From Chakrabartia godavariana (lineage in GTDB: Bacteria > Pseudomonadota > Alphaproteobacteria > Sphingomonadales > Sphingomonadaceae), in the NCBI GenBank assembly GCA_005518185.1, contig RKSN01000002.1, positions 372,001 to 436,000 on the forward strand: a stretch of 64,000 bases of DNA, read 5' to 3'. The position numbers and the translations under genes are program-made. Under the pieces are notes generated by a model. The model was not told the DNA's origin. It made no database searches and was given only the letters and a program-made list of their open reading frames with translations. The stretch's first letter is position 1. Each line of letters opens with the position of its first letter. Shown here in pieces: positions 63,831 through 64,000 of the stretch.

Positions 63831-64000
63831 TTAAGGCCGCGCCCCCAGATCCCCCTGCCCCACGGTGCCGCTGGCCATGTCCAGCATCCGGTCGAGCGAC
63901 TTCTTCGCCTGCAGACGCAGCCCTTCCTCGATGTGGACCTGCGGCTTCAGGTCGCGCAGAGCGAGGTAGAGTTTTTCAAGTGTGTTTAATGCCATGTACG
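63831..64000 (-). CDS. nadA: Quinolinate synthase NadA, C-terminal end (5' truncated by window)
   Basis: The minus-strand frame ends with TAA at 63831-63833 and reads ...YMALNTLEKLYLALRDLKPQ, followed by RLQAKKSLDRMLDMASG. The MALNTLEKLYLALRDL sequence is the conserved C-terminal part of NadA, just after the CNMC iron-sulfur motif, which lies beyond the window. Partner of nadC 1.5 kb downstream in the same direction. Confidence 0.88.
   Translation of the reverse strand, partial: YMALNTLEKLYLALRDLKPQVHIEEGLRLQAKKSLDRMLDMASGTVGQGDLGARP

Noticed and set aside
1-64000. CRISPR arrays, tRNA or rRNA genes, complete insertion sequences, prophage
   Set aside because: No regularly spaced repeats, no cloverleaf-like intergenic stretch, and no transposase or phage structural gene could be recognised.

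Overview
The window is a high-GC, gene-dense piece of a bacterial chromosome. Gene content points to an alphaproteobacterium, most likely Sphingomonadaceae: an rpe/heparinase/purH operon, hemC-hemD followed by a mitofilin-like gene, a UPF0262 gene beside dnaB, a carotenoid oxygenase, and intergenic palindromic repeats of the GAGC(C/T)TGTCGAAGG and GTCGCCCCGG kinds. This assignment is inference from gene content and repeats; no rRNA or tRNA gene is present to confirm it.

Layout. 1-4607: the phosphate operon pstS(3' end)-pstC-pstA-pstB-phoU-phoB. 4592-6716: a TetR regulator divergent from a carotenoid oxygenase, with two operator-like palindromes in between. 6871-7486: a small heat-shock gene behind a sigma-32-type promoter and a 5' leader folding like a ROSE RNA thermometer. 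7737-11501: a double-PilZ protein, a globin-coupled chemoreceptor-like transducer and class II DAHP synthase. 11668-19037: an S9 peptidase, a frameshifted SDR gene, dnaB, UPF0262, a GH25-like protein with a degenerate active site, cytidine deaminase and dCTP deaminase. 19073-20771: a secreted protein and a saccharopine-dehydrogenase-like reductase.

20834-23019 is a clearly AT-richer three-gene cassette unlike its surroundings: a 455-residue protein with a C-terminal PD-(D/E)XK-type nuclease signature, followed by two overlapping small genes that are paralogous to each other. This is the best candidate for an undescribed, probably defence-related, system.

23023-38261: RNase R, apt, an M16 peptidase, S-formylglutathione hydrolase, an M19 dipeptidase, a DUF808 protein, an acyl-CoA dehydrogenase, a class A beta-lactamase-like protein and polA. 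38258-52728: a flippase coupled to polA; the minus-strand operon htpX-rsmB-rpe-heparinase-purH; tsaD-gpsA; hemC-hemD-mitofilin-like; alkA; ferredoxin; and a lipoprotein gene coupled to rlmB. 53628-64000: acyl-CoA dehydrogenase/MarR/C13 peptidase, fumarylacetoacetase, a probable glutarate operon (gcdH-M20 peptidase-CaiB), nadC, a nitrobindin-like protein, a RelE/HigB-HigA toxin-antitoxin pair with an AT-rich promoter-operator, and the 3' end of nadA.

Most of the window is conserved housekeeping. The accessory signals are the 20.8-23.0 kb cassette, the toxin-antitoxin pair, and several intergenic inverted-repeat elements.
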